A stretch of 64,000 bases of DNA from Phaeobacter sp. B1627 (GCF_006265095.1 NZ_VCNK01000004.1:372001-436000), one strand, 5' to 3'. Positions 24,401 to 32,950 are shown, counted from the stretch's first letter. A program made the numbers and translations. Notes: generated by a model not told the origin, from the letters alone.

Positions 24401-24467
24401 AGGGGGCTCTGCCCCCTCGCATCCGATGGATGCTCACCCCCGAGGTATTTTCAAAAAGATGAAGGAT
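24401..24467 (+). repeat. Dispersed hairpin-plus-tail element, copy 3
   Basis: Perfect stem AGGGGGC, loop TCT, GCCCCCT (24401-24417), then CGAGGTATTTTCAAAAAG and GATGAAG. Sense direction downstream of irr. It faces the inverted copy 4 across about 20 bp. Confidence 0.7.
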
Positions 24468-24483
24468 GGAGAACCGCCGTATT

Positions 24484-24536
24484 TCATCTTTTCAAAAATA
24501 CCTCTGCCGGAGGCCACGCTCCACGGATGTGGAGCG
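24484..24536 (-). repeat. Dispersed hairpin-plus-tail element, copy 4 (inverted)
   Basis: Read on the minus strand: a GCTCCAC/GTGGAGC stem (loop ATCC; 24518-24535) right after the stop of the leftward GT-like gene, then a GCCTCCGGCAGAGG stem and TATTTTTGAAAAGATG. It converges on copy 3, so a transcript across both tails could fold into one long duplex. Confidence 0.7.
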
Positions 24537-25406
24537 TTAGAACCACTGACCTGGCTCCATCAGGCCCAGATCCAGGAGTTGGCGTGAATGCCATTCAAAC
24601 ACTGCTGAATTGTGCCATTTGAAGCTGTGAATATCAAAGCTTGATCCCGGATTTCGTTTCAGCGCCTTGGCAGCCCGAAAGGAGCAAATCGTGGCAGTCA
24701 GATTGTGGTGCCAGGGACAGGCGTAGGTGTTGTATTCCTGATCGTCAAAGGTGTGATCGGGTCGAAGCACAAGGTCTTTAGCGGCACGGAACAAGGCGAT
24801 GCGGTCGATTTTACGGCTGGCCGGCGGGATGTGTTCTTCGTGTCGCCAGCGAAGGCCGCCAAAGAAATCGAGCTGCCGGTCCCTTGGGTTGCCGGTGGCG
24901 GGATCATTGCGCGCGAGGGCGTAATAGCCGGATTTGTCGAGGTGGGCTGTCTCTATCGAGACGGCATTGGGGTGCGTGTCCAGATCTCCGGCATAGAGGT
25001 CAATCACATAGGTGAGCATGGCATCGCGCCGTTCTTCGGCGTGAAAGGTCAGCATCTCGTTGATGCTCCGGGTCTCGCAAAACGGATAGAAGAGGTATTC
25101 CGCGTTGTAGCAATAGTAGAGCCAGCATCCGGGGGCGACGGCGCCGTTGATCCGGTTGACGGCGTCAATCACCGCATCGGCATCACCGCAATCAAAGGCT
25201 ATGCGATGCACGTTCGGGGCGACATCGGCGGGAAGGCTCATTTCATCCGGGATGAAGACCCAGACCGACTTGAAGCCACAGTTCAGGTGATGACGCAGGG
25301 TGGTGCCGACCTCGACTTCGTCTTCCACGAAAATCAATGCAATCGGGCCTTTGGCCTCTGCGGTCCTGCCCGTTCGCAGGAAAGTCTCCAGCGATTCATA
25401 CACCAT
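24537..25406 (-). CDS. Conserved protein, possible GT-A-type glycosyltransferase
   Basis: 289 residues, no signal peptide or membrane helix. IALIFVEDEVEVGTTLRHHL followed by KSVWVFIPDE resembles the opening strands of family 2/92-like glycosyltransferases. WLYYCYNAEYLFYPF sits where a metal-binding acidic motif would be expected, and FGGLRWRHEEHIPPASRKI, ALFRAAKD, DQEYNTYACPWHHN are conserved-looking blocks. The canonical DxD is not obvious, so the call is tentative. Start ATG 25406 with AAAGGA about 10 bases upstream; the open frame to 25505 lacks a ribosome site. Divergent from miaB. Confidence 0.6.
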   Translation of the reverse strand: MVYESLETFLRTGRTAEAKGPIALIFVEDEVEVGTTLRHHLNCGFKSVWVFIPDEMSLPADVAPNVHRIAFDCGDADAVIDAVNRINGAVAPGCWLYYCYNAEYLFYPFCETRSINEMLTFHAEERRDAMLTYVIDLYAGDLDTHPNAVSIETAHLDKSGYYALARNDPATGNPRDRQLDFFGGLRWRHEEHIPPASRKIDRIALFRAAKDLVLRPDHTFDDQEYNTYACPWHHNLTATICSFRAAKALKRNPGSSFDIHSFKWHNSAVFEWHSRQLLDLGLMEPGQWF

Positions 25407-25567
25407 ATGGGGCCTGTCCTTTGTTCCTCTGCAGGGAGTGTGGCCCCCCGACTGGTCTTTGCCCCCAAAATCGGGTAATCGGGCCTGCATTGCAAGCCGC
25501 AGCAAATCGCGCTATGCGCAGCCGCTGTTTTGTCTGCACTGCACCCGTTTCGAGAAGGTAGACCCGC

Positions 25568-26890
25568 ATGTCCGCGCCCAAGAAGCTCTATATCAAGACC
25601 TATGGCTGTCAGATGAATGTCTATGACAGCGAACGCATGGCAGAGTCCCTCGGCGGTCAGGGCTATGTGGAGACGCAATCGCCTGACGACGCGGACATGA
25701 TCTTGCTGAACACCTGTCATATCCGGGAAAAGGCGGCCGAGAAGGTCTATTCCGAACTGGGCCGGTTCAAGGGATTGAAAGCGCAGAAACCGGATCTGAA
25801 GATCGGCGTCGCGGGTTGCGTGGCGCAGGCCGAGGGCGAAGAGATCATGCGCCGCCAGCCGTTGGTCGATCTGGTCGTCGGCCCGCAAAGCTATCACCGC
25901 CTGCCGGAAATGGAAGCCAAGGCAGGCGCCGGGGCAAAGGTGCTGGATACGGATTTCCCCGAAGAGGACAAGTTCGAGAAACTGGCGCGTCGTCCCAAGG
26001 CAAAGCGGGGGCCGACCGCGTTTTTGACCGTGCAGGAGGGCTGCGACAAATTCTGTGCGTTTTGTGTCGTGCCCTATACCCGCGGGGCCGAGGTCTCGCG
26101 CCCGGTGGATCGCGTCCTGCGCGAGGCCGAGGATCTGGTCGAGCGGGGGGTGCGTGAAATCACCCTTTTGGGGCAGAACGTCAACGCCTATCACGGTGCG
26201 GGGCCGGATGGCGACATGACGCTGGCCCAGTTGATCTGGGAGCTCGACAAGGTTGAGGGGCTGGAGCGCATCCGCTTCACGACCTCGCATCCGAACGACA
26301 TGATGGACGACCTGATCGAAGCCCATGCCACCTGCAAGAAGCTGATGCCCTACCTGCATCTGCCGGTGCAGGCGGGATCGGACAAGATCCTCAAACGGAT
26401 GAACCGGAGCCACACGGCCGACAGCTACCTGCGCCTGATCGAACGTATCCGGGCCGCGCGGCCCGATATCCTCATCTCCGGGGATTTTATCGTCGGTTTC
26501 CCGGAAGAGACCGAAGAGGATTTCCAGGCGACGCTGGATCTGGTGGAGGAGGTCACCTACGGCACGGCCTATTCCTTCAAATACTCCACCCGCCCGGGCA
26601 CGCCTGCGGCAGAGCGGGCACAGGTCGACCCGGCCGAGGCGGATGACCGGCTGCGGCGGCTGCAGGCTCTGCTGACACGCCAGCAGCGCCAGGTGCAGGA
26701 CAGTATGGTTGGCCGCGAGGTCGGGGTTCTGTTCGAAAAAGCGGGCCGCCTGCCGGGGCAGATGGTCGGGAAATCCGACTATCTGCATGCGGTCCATGTG
26801 GCGGATTGCGATGCGCAGCCGGGGGAGTTGCGGCGGGTGCGCATCGTCTCTTCGGGTACCAATTCGTTGGCGGGTGAGTTGATCGGGTAA
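25568..26890 (+). CDS. miaB: tRNA-2-methylthio-N6-dimethylallyladenosine synthase MiaB
   Basis: 440-residue radical-SAM methylthiotransferase that modifies A37 of tRNAs reading UNN codons. Domains in order: UPF0004 ([35 protein letters not shown], three Cys for the auxiliary cluster); radical SAM with CDKFCAFC (CxxxCxxC; about residues 157-164); C-terminal TRAM domain ([11 protein letters not shown] to the end). Its size and motifs distinguish it from RimO/MtaB. Start ATG 25568, in a good context after AGAAGGTAGACCCGC. Confidence 0.97.
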   Translation: MSAPKKLYIKTYGCQMNVYDSERMAESLGGQGYVETQSPDDADMILLNTCHIREKAAEKVYSELGRFKGLKAQKPDLKIGVAGCVAQAEGEEIMRRQPLVDLVVGPQSYHRLPEMEAKAGAGAKVLDTDFPEEDKFEKLARRPKAKRGPTAFLTVQEGCDKFCAFCVVPYTRGAEVSRPVDRVLREAEDLVERGVREITLLGQNVNAYHGAGPDGDMTLAQLIWELDKVEGLERIRFTTSHPNDMMDDLIEAHATCKKLMPYLHLPVQAGSDKILKRMNRSHTADSYLRLIERIRAARPDILISGDFIVGFPEETEEDFQATLDLVEEVTYGTAYSFKYSTRPGTPAAERAQVDPAEADDRLRRLQALLTRQQRQVQDSMVGREVGVLFEKAGRLPGQMVGKSDYLHAVHVADCDAQPGELRRVRIVSSGTNSLAGELIG

Positions 26891-27236
26891 CTCGGACCGG
26901 GCGCGGGCGGAGGAGAGGTGTTGCGCATTCGCGCCGCTTTGTCCGGTATCATCGGGCCTGGCCCGTGCCGGTGACGACATGCCGGTTGAGTCGCGATACC
27001 AATAGAGAGCCGTCCGGATCTGAAAGACCGAGGTCAGCTGCTTCAGCTCCTGATGACTGGTTTGACTTTGGAAATGGTCGCGTCTTGTGGTTGGAATTGT
27101 TTCGTCTCGCAGGCCGGGACAGGACTGTTGTGTTGAGATTGGCGCCAAATTCAGAAAAAGTTAGTGTGCATTTGTAAAGTGAGCAGGGCCCGGGGGCGCG
27201 CAGGGGCTGCGTACCCCTGAAGGGACAAAATAGAGG
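26891..27236. other. Intergenic region, nothing recognised
   Basis: 346 bp between miaB and the OmpA-like gene. A less GC-rich stretch near 27050-27180 may hold the promoter of the OmpA-like/lipoprotein operon. No gene, repeat array or clear terminator was seen. Confidence 0.5.
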
Positions 27237-27821
27237 ATGCCTGTTGTGTTTGATCATATGATGAGCAAAGCCTGCGCGACATTGATGACTGCGGCCGCTG
27301 CCGTCTCAATCGCGCTGACCATGCCGGTCGCGGCGCAAGACGAGAGCGCCCCGGTCGGCGAGCGCTATGTGCCCACCATCTGGGTCGACCCGGATGGCTG
27401 CGAACATTGGGTTATGGATGACGGGGCCGAAGGCTACATGTCACCGCATGTGACCCCGGATGGCAAACCGGTCTGCCGGCCGGGGCTGCTCTGCGGTCTG
27501 ATGTCCACGGATCAGTTCTTTGCCACCGACCAACATCAGGTCACCGCTGCCGGCCGTAAACGGCTGCAGGACTGGTTCCGCGAAGCGATTCCCAACAACC
27601 GCTATTTTGTCGTCGCCGGTCACACGGACAGCCGGGCCTCGGATGAGTACAACATGGGGCTGTCGCAGCGCCGTGCCAATACGGTGGCGCAGGTGGCCCG
27701 CTCGGTTGGCGCCCGGATCGAAGATGTGCGCGCCTATGGCGAACGCAGCCCGCGCGTGCCGAATACAAGCGCCGCCAATATGGCGCAGAACCGGCGCGTC
27801 GAAATCTACTGCGTGCGCTAA
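27237..27821 (+). CDS. OmpA family protein with N-terminal CEHW module
   Basis: 194-residue envelope protein. A signal peptide (hydrophobic Ala/Ile/Leu stretch ending VAAQ, about residue 34) precedes a short module, residues 47-80 (IWVDPDGCEHWVMDDG to TPDGKPVC). An OmpA-C peptidoglycan-binding domain follows (FVVAGHTDSRASDEYN, LSQRRANTVA, AYGERSPRVPN, QNRRVEIYC). It probably anchors to peptidoglycan from the periplasm or outer membrane. The module recurs in the lipoprotein encoded 13 bp downstream. Start ATG 27237 or the double ATG at 27258/27261; the latter would trim only the start of the signal sequence. Confidence 0.85.
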   Translation: MPVVFDHMMSKACATLMTAAAAVSIALTMPVAAQDESAPVGERYVPTIWVDPDGCEHWVMDDGAEGYMSPHVTPDGKPVCRPGLLCGLMSTDQFFATDQHQVTAAGRKRLQDWFREAIPNNRYFVVAGHTDSRASDEYNMGLSQRRANTVAQVARSVGARIEDVRAYGERSPRVPNTSAANMAQNRRVEIYCVR

Positions 27822-27834
27822 GGAGAGCTTCCCC

Positions 27835-28140
27835 ATGACATTTTTCAAAGCAAGTGCCGCGCTTGTCCTCGCGCTGTCCCTCTCGGCCTGCGGCGATATC
27901 AACGACAAGACCCGCGACAAGAACGTCTTTGATGGCGGCAATGGCGACCTGTCGAATATGACCGCCGGGATCTGGGTGGATCCGCAGGGTTGCGAGCACT
28001 GGATCATCGATGACGGCGTCGAGGGCTATCTCGACCTGCGCCGCACGCCCGACGGGAAACCGGTCTGCAACAGTGAACTGGCGCCCAATACAGCCAGCGG
28101 TCCGTTCAAGCGCGGATCGAGTTTCGTCGATCTGCTCTGA
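27835..28140 (+). CDS. Small lipoprotein with CEHW module
   Basis: 101 residues. The signal sequence ends in a lipobox LSAC with lipidated Cys19. Residues 45-78 repeat the module of the upstream protein: IWVDPQGCEHWIIDDG, EGYLDLR, TPDGKPVC. The rest is low complexity. Start ATG 27835 after AAGGAGAG, 13 bp beyond the OmpA-like stop, so the two form an operon and likely work at the same envelope site. No database family came to mind; the shared module is the only functional hint. Confidence 0.85.
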   Translation: MTFFKASAALVLALSLSACGDINDKTRDKNVFDGGNGDLSNMTAGIWVDPQGCEHWIIDDGVEGYLDLRRTPDGKPVCNSELAPNTASGPFKRGSSFVDLL

Positions 28141-28448
28141 GATCCGCGTCGCAGGGGCACTGGCGGCCCCGCACGTGAGACCCTGATTGGCTTCTGTTTA
28201 GTCCCTGCAGCTCAAGGGGGATCCCGCATGTGCTGGATTCTTCCTTGGGTTGCCAGGATCCCCTTGGGTTGCCAGGTCCCCCCCGAACAAAAAGAGAAAT
28301 CCAGAAGCCCCGTCTCAGCGCTTTCCCGGGGCTTTGCCCCGATTGCATGGAACAGCGCCGTCGGGACGGGCCACGCTGATCTAATCCTTGCAACAAATGT
28401 CATTTGCGAAGACTGTTAAATCATTCAGGGGGCAAAACCGCATATGAA
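28141..28448. other. Intergenic region with 19-bp duplication
   Basis: 308 bp before the hybrid kinase gene. It contains a 19-bp direct repeat (28243-28280) and a small perfect inverted repeat CAAATG-T-CATTTG (28394-28406) close to the kinase start that could be an operator. No gene is supported. Confidence 0.5.
28243..28280. repeat. 19-bp tandem repeat, 2 units
   Basis: CCTTGGGTTGCCAGGATCC followed directly by CCTTGGGTTGCCAGGTCCC. Non-coding. Confidence 0.9.
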
Positions 28449-30803
28449 ATGCACGCGAGTTGCTCCGCCAGCCAACGGATTGTTTTCATGATCATCCTTT
28501 TTCTCGCTCACGTCCTGTTGTTCTCGGTCTTCGCGATGGGCCTTACTTTAATGCTGCGGCCATATCGCGCGATCTACTTTTACGCCTATCTGTCGATTAT
28601 CCTTATTGTTGGCGGTTTCCTTGGCAATGCATATTCCCTGCCGCTTTCCGAGGGGATCGTCGTGAGCGGGGGCAACCTTGCCTATGGCGCCTTCATGATG
28701 ACGTCGATCCTATTTGTTCTGGCGGAACGCGACGTTTTTATCCTGCGTCGGCTTGTGCAATTGGTCGTCGGCGTTGACGTATTTAATATACTGTTATCTG
28801 CAATTATCACCGGAACCCTCAATTTTCAGGGGGTTGTGAACCCGCATGGGACCCCACCCGCGCTCTTTGCGACATCGATACCGTTTATCATTCTCGGCGG
28901 TGTTCTGATTATTCTCGAACTTGGCGTAATGTTGTTTCTTTTTGAAGCATTCAAACGCTTCATCCATTCGAAGGTCGCAATGCAGATCGCGTATCTGCTG
29001 ACGTTTATTGCAATATTATGCGCGGACGGGGTTTTGTTTCCCATGATCGCCTTCGGCACCGCGCCGGAAATCATCACCATCATTGTCGGAAGTTTGCCGG
29101 GAAAAATTCTGACCGCCGCCGCCTACGGGTTGGCCGTTGTCGCATTTACCGTGGCCTTCCCGAAACGCTTTTCCTCCTATCTGGAAACGCGGGTTTTCAC
29201 ATGGCGGACGCTTTTGTTGTCAAGCAGCCAAATCCTTCGCGACCTGGAGGACAAAGAAAACCAACTGACAAAATCCCAGTCGCGCATCGTGCATTCGGCG
29301 GAACTTGCCGGGCTGGGATATGCCATTTCGGACAGTAAAACCGGGCGGGTCGTGGAATGTGACGAGGTCTACGCTGCAATGCACGGGCTGTCGGTCAAGG
29401 ATTTTGACAGGCTTGAGACCAGCAGGCTCATTGAGCAACTGATTCACGAAGAGGACCGTGAAAAAGCGCTGGAGATCAGACAGAAGGTCCAGAATGGCGA
29501 GGCTGCCATCAGCGAGCTGCGTCATGTGCTGCCGAACGGTGAGGTCAGATCGCTTCGCAAAATCTTCACACCGCTCGCCTCCTCCGGCTCTGACAGTCAC
29601 CTGTATGAGGTGGTCGGCCAGGATGTCACGGACTCCCGGCGCCTGCAGGATCAGCTCTATCAAAGCCAGAAAATGGATGCGATTGGCAAGCTGACGGGCG
29701 GGATCGCCCATGATTTCAACAATCTGCTGGCCGTGACCCTGGGCAATCTGGAACTGCTGAACGATGAGATCGCGGACCCGGAAAAGAAAGCGCTGATCCA
29801 GAACAGTATTCAATCAACCCTGCGCGGCGCCGACCTCACCCGCAATATGCTGAGCTTCGCGCGCAAGGCACCGCTGCAGCCGCGCATTGTCGATATCAAC
29901 CAGGTTGTCGGGGACCTGGAAAAATGGACCAGCCGCACCCTGCCGTCCACGATTGCCGTGAAGATCAAGCTCGGCGACAGGCTCTCGGCGATCAAGGCCG
30001 ACCCCAGCTCGGCGGAAAGCGGATTGCTCAACCTGATCCTGAATGCCCGCGATGCGATGCCCGAGGGCGGGACGCTGACGATCGAAACCTCGCAGGTCAC
30101 CGTCAGTCCCGATCGTGCAGACCCAGGGGATGATGATCTTGAGCCGGGACAATATGTGCGCCTGTCGGTGTCTGACACTGGCGAAGGCATTTCGCAAAAG
30201 AACCTGAAACGGATTTTTGAACCCTTCTTCACCACCAAACCGGTCGGATCGGGGTCCGGATTGGGGCTGTCGATGCTGGATGGCTTCATGCGTCAATCCG
30301 GCGGCACAATTCGCGCCGTGTCCGAGGAGGGCAAGGGAACCACCTTCCATCTGTATTTCCCGGCGGCAATGGAGGATCAGGCGGCGGACCCTGCCGCGGC
30401 CGAGCCGGCGGCGGACCCGGTCAAGAAGGGTCCCGCCACTATTTTGGTCGTCGAGGACAATGCCGACGTTCTGAATGCGCTGCAGATGACGCTGGAGAAG
30501 TCCGGGTTCCGCGTGGTCAAAGCCCTGTCGGGAGACGACGCCCTGAAAACCTACCACGCTGAGCCGAATATTGATCTGCTGCTGACGGATATCGTCATGC
30601 CAGGCACCCTGCAGGGCCCCTCACTGGCGGATGCCATTCGCGCGCTGCGTCCCGAGCTGCCGATCATCTTCATGTCCGGCAATCTCAGCGAGGCCTCCGA
30701 TGCGGATGCCCCCGGACGATCGCAGGACGCGCGCTTGATGAAACCGGTCAAGCGGGAGGATTTGCTGCAGGCGGTCAGGGCGGCGCTTGCCGCCACGGAC
30801 TGA
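28449..30803 (+). CDS. Hybrid sensor histidine kinase with PAS and receiver domains
   Basis: About 784 residues. The N-terminal third (roughly residues 14-250) is a seven-helix-like membrane sensor. A PAS domain follows (about 280-400; LAGLGYAISDSKTGRVVECDEVYAAM). Then HisKA with phospho-acceptor His near 420 (GGIAHDFNNLLAV), HATPase_c (NLILNARDAMPEGG, DTGEGISQ, GSGSGLGLSM), and a C-terminal receiver domain with phospho-Asp near 714 (LLLTDIVMPG). The FNN-type H-box is usual for soluble-ligand and stress-sensing hybrid kinases. No separate response regulator lies nearby, so it may feed a remote phosphotransferase. ATG 28449 or 28488 are both possible; ribosome sites are weak. Confidence 0.9.
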   Translation: MHASCSASQRIVFMIILFLAHVLLFSVFAMGLTLMLRPYRAIYFYAYLSIILIVGGFLGNAYSLPLSEGIVVSGGNLAYGAFMMTSILFVLAERDVFILRRLVQLVVGVDVFNILLSAIITGTLNFQGVVNPHGTPPALFATSIPFIILGGVLIILELGVMLFLFEAFKRFIHSKVAMQIAYLLTFIAILCADGVLFPMIAFGTAPEIITIIVGSLPGKILTAAAYGLAVVAFTVAFPKRFSSYLETRVFTWRTLLLSSSQILRDLEDKENQLTKSQSRIVHSAELAGLGYAISDSKTGRVVECDEVYAAMHGLSVKDFDRLETSRLIEQLIHEEDREKALEIRQKVQNGEAAISELRHVLPNGEVRSLRKIFTPLASSGSDSHLYEVVGQDVTDSRRLQDQLYQSQKMDAIGKLTGGIAHDFNNLLAVTLGNLELLNDEIADPEKKALIQNSIQSTLRGADLTRNMLSFARKAPLQPRIVDINQVVGDLEKWTSRTLPSTIAVKIKLGDRLSAIKADPSSAESGLLNLILNARDAMPEGGTLTIETSQVTVSPDRADPGDDDLEPGQYVRLSVSDTGEGISQKNLKRIFEPFFTTKPVGSGSGLGLSMLDGFMRQSGGTIRAVSEEGKGTTFHLYFPAAMEDQAADPAAAEPAADPVKKGPATILVVEDNADVLNALQMTLEKSGFRVVKALSGDDALKTYHAEPNIDLLLTDIVMPGTLQGPSLADAIRALRPELPIIFMSGNLSEASDADAPGRSQDARLMKPVKREDLLQAVRAALAATD

Positions 30804-30842
30804 GGCGCTTGCCAGCGCGAACTGAGGTGCTTGCCAGCACGG
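30799..30842. repeat. 22-bp tandem repeat at the 3' end of the kinase gene
   Basis: ACTGAGGCGCTTGCCAGCGC.. and ACTGAGGTGCTTGCCAGCAC.., two 22-bp units starting at the kinase stop codon. A related GGCGCTTGCCGCCACGG lies just before, inside the coding end, so the array seems to have grown from the gene's last codons. Confidence 0.8.
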
Positions 30843-30931
30843 AGACTGACGCGCCGTCGCTGCTCGGCCTTGGCAGTCGCGCTTGCGCCTGCGGCGCCAG
30901 TCTGTTCCCGCATGTCCCGCGCCGGGACCCG

Positions 30932-31834
30932 TCAGGAGTTGTCGCCGGACCGGGACTTGAGCCATTCCAAGACGGCAGCGACCGACGCCTTGTTGCCGCC
31001 CGCGCGTTTTGACAGCAGGTAGAAGTCGTTGCCGCCCGCCTCCCAGGGCGCGCCGATCTGGACCAGCCGACCCGCCGCAAGGTCATGAGACACCAGAAAT
31101 CGGCTGACCAGTGCCACGCCCTGACCGGCGATGGCGGCATCCACCGCAAGCGACGTCTGGCTGAGGCGAAGCCCGCGCAGTGATCTGGCCTCCACGCCCA
31201 ACTGGGCCAGATACCCTGGCCAAAGGTCATGGGTGTCATGGATCTTTGCCAGATCGCCAAACACTCCGGCATCGCTCAGGTCACGATCCGGGCCGACAAG
31301 GTTCGGCGCCGCAACCGCGATGACCTCCTGCCGGAACAGCAGCGTTGCGGACAAGGCGGCCCCGAACGGCGGCGACCCCTGACGCACGGCAAGGTCGATC
31401 CCGTCACTGTGAAAGCTGGAGACTTTCTCCGTGGCCATGATCCGCAGATCGATGCCGGGACAGGCCTCGGCAAAGCCCGGCAGGTTTGGGATCAGCCATT
31501 TGGCGGCGAATGTCGGGGTGACGCTGATCAGGACCTTGTCCGGTTCCGGCTTTAATTCCGCAGTCGCGGCGCGAAGATCCGCAAAAATCCCGGCAATCCG
31601 GAGGTGGTAGCCTCGGCCCGCAGATGTGAACGCGAGGCCCTTGGGGATCCGCTCGAACAGGGGGATGCCGAGATGGGATTCGAGCTGGCGCACATGCTGC
31701 GCCACCGCGCCCTGGGTGACGCCCAGCTCGTCGGCTGCGGCGCGGAAACTCAGGCGGCGCCCGGCGGCATCAAACGCACGCAGGCTGTTGAGGGGGGGAG
31801 GTCGCTCATCTGGCAATAGTATTTCTATTGTCAC
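30932..31834 (-). CDS. LysR family transcriptional regulator (GcvA-like)
   Basis: 300 residues. N-terminal helix-turn-helix LNSLRAFDAAGRRLSFRAAADELGVTQGAVAQHVRQLE, then the LysR substrate domain (VTPTFAAKWLIPNLPGF, DGIDLAVRQGSPP) of the GcvA/AmpR branch. Divergent from the atypical SDR gene 74 bp away, its likely target. The GTG start at 31834 has no ribosome site. A perfect inverted repeat CAATAG-N5-CTATTG (31814-31830) overlaps the first codons and may be an operator, in which case translation could begin further in. Confidence 0.87.
   Translation of the reverse strand: MTIEILLPDERPPPLNSLRAFDAAGRRLSFRAAADELGVTQGAVAQHVRQLESHLGIPLFERIPKGLAFTSAGRGYHLRIAGIFADLRAATAELKPEPDKVLISVTPTFAAKWLIPNLPGFAEACPGIDLRIMATEKVSSFHSDGIDLAVRQGSPPFGAALSATLLFRQEVIAVAAPNLVGPDRDLSDAGVFGDLAKIHDTHDLWPGYLAQLGVEARSLRGLRLSQTSLAVDAAIAGQGVALVSRFLVSHDLAAGRLVQIGAPWEAGGNDFYLLSKRAGGNKASVAAVLEWLKSRSGDNS
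31814..31830. promoter_or_regulatory. LysR-type inverted repeat
   Basis: CAATAG-N5-CTATTG, a perfect 17-bp dyad of the size bound by LysR proteins, between the LysR gene and the divergent SDR gene and overlapping the annotated LysR N-terminus. Confidence 0.45.
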
Positions 31835-31907
31835 GCGGCATCAATTCTCAATCGAACCAAATCGACTACGCCGCTATCTGTTGTGTGTTGATCGAAGGAG
31901 CGATGAG

Positions 31908-32612
31908 ATGGCAGCAGAAAAAGTGGCACTGATTACGGCCGGCGGCAGCGGCATGGGCGCGGATGCGGCGCGCAGACTGGCCGAAGATGGCTTCAAGGTC
32001 GGCATCCTGTCCTCCTCCGGCAAGGGGAAGGCGCTGGGCGAGGCGCTTGGCGGCTTTGGCGTCACCGGCTCCAATCTCGATGGCGACGACCTGACCGCCT
32101 TGGTGACCGGTGCGACGGAGCGCTGGGGGCGGGTCGACGTGTTGGTCAATTCCGCCGGTCACGGCCCCAAGGGCCCGGTGCTGGAAATCAGCGACGACGA
32201 CTGGCATCAGGGGATGGAGGTCTACCTGATGAATGTCATCCGCCCGACCCGGCTCGTGACCCCGGTGCTGCAGGCGCAGGGCGGCGGGACGATCGTCAAT
32301 ATCTCGACCTTTGCCGCCTTCGAACCCGATCCGCTGTTCCCGACCTCGGGCGTGTTCCGCGCCGGGCTGGCCGCGTTCACCAAGCTCTATTCGGACAAAT
32401 ATGCCGCCGACAATATTCGCATGAACAATATCCTTCCGGGCTTTATCGACAGCCTGCCCGAGACCGAGGACCGCAAAGCCCGGATCCCCATGGGCCGGTA
32501 CGGAACCGCAGCGGAGGTATCTTCGCTGGTGTCGTGGCTGGCCTCCGAAGGCGGCGGCTACATGACCGGCCAGAACCTGCGCATTGACGGGGGGCTCACC
32601 CGTGCCGTCTGA
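31908..32612 (+). CDS. SDR-family oxidoreductase lacking the YxxxK motif
   Basis: 234 residues with a Rossmann fold: TAGGSGMG (cofactor loop, residues 10-17), VNSAGHGPKG (NNAG-like), NIST (131-134). The catalytic Tyr-xxx-Lys is replaced by Ser147-GVF-Arg151 (FPTSGVFRAGLAAFTK), while the rest of that helix and the PGFIDSLPE loop are well kept. Orderly replacement suggests a subfamily with altered chemistry or a non-catalytic role rather than decay. ATG 31908 after GAAGGAG. Divergent LysR gene likely controls it; a tiny membrane-protein gene overlaps its 3' end. Confidence 0.85.
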   Translation: MAAEKVALITAGGSGMGADAARRLAEDGFKVGILSSSGKGKALGEALGGFGVTGSNLDGDDLTALVTGATERWGRVDVLVNSAGHGPKGPVLEISDDDWHQGMEVYLMNVIRPTRLVTPVLQAQGGGTIVNISTFAAFEPDPLFPTSGVFRAGLAAFTKLYSDKYAADNIRMNNILPGFIDSLPETEDRKARIPMGRYGTAAEVSSLVSWLASEGGGYMTGQNLRIDGGLTRAV

Positions 32613-32853
32613 TGCAATCGCCATCACCAGCCCGCGCGAACGCCTTGTGTTTGTTGTCAAATGGGGCGCGTCAGCGGTTCAGATCATGGGCTACACCGCG
32701 ACGGGATTCGGCTGGACGCCGCTGAACCTGTATCTGTTTCTGGTCGGGGTTGTCGGCTGGTTTGCCGTCGGCGCGTTGTGGAATGACAAGGCGCTCATGC
32801 TGGTCCACCTGGCCGCGCTGGCCGCAATGATCACGGGCATGGCCAGCAGCTGA
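32602..32853 (+). CDS. Small inner-membrane protein
   Basis: 83 residues with two or three hydrophobic segments (LVFVVKWGASAVQIMGYTA, LYLFLVGVVGWFAVGALW, LMLVHLAALAAMITGMA). It probably begins at GTG 32602, overlapping the last codons of the SDR gene, which points to translational coupling. Resembles short uncharacterised proteins of the Roseobacter group (possibly the DUF6552 type, not certain). A 13-bp perfect hairpin follows 20 bp after the stop. Function unknown. Confidence 0.7.
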   Translation: MPSDAIAITSPRERLVFVVKWGASAVQIMGYTATGFGWTPLNLYLFLVGVVGWFAVGALWNDKALMLVHLAALAAMITGMASS

Positions 32854-32873
32854 GCGGGCAGGCGCGGCCAATG

Positions 32874-32907
32874 ACGCCGCGCCGGGAGGAGGGGCCCGGC
32901 GCGGCGT
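32874..32907. terminator. GC-rich hairpin, terminator-like without U tract
   Basis: Perfect 13-bp stem ACGCCGCGCCGGG / CCCGGCGCGGCGT with an 8-base loop, 20 bp after the SDR/small membrane-protein pair. There is no T run on either side. Confidence 0.65.
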
Positions 32908-32950
32908 TGACCGCCAGCGAGGACCACCGGTGATAGGCACCAGTGACGGT

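Noticed and set aside
24309-24587. Possible 92-codon gene after irr
   Set aside because: It runs through both copies of the dispersed hairpin element and into the end of the GT-like gene; no start signal.
26965-27177. Possible 70-codon gene between miaB and the OmpA-like gene
   Set aside because: No ribosome site, no hydrophobic or domain pattern, and composition unlike the neighbouring genes.
28394-28406. CAAATG-T-CATTTG as an operator for the hybrid kinase
   Set aside because: Short and single; with AT-rich flanks it could arise by chance, so it is mentioned only within the intergenic entry.
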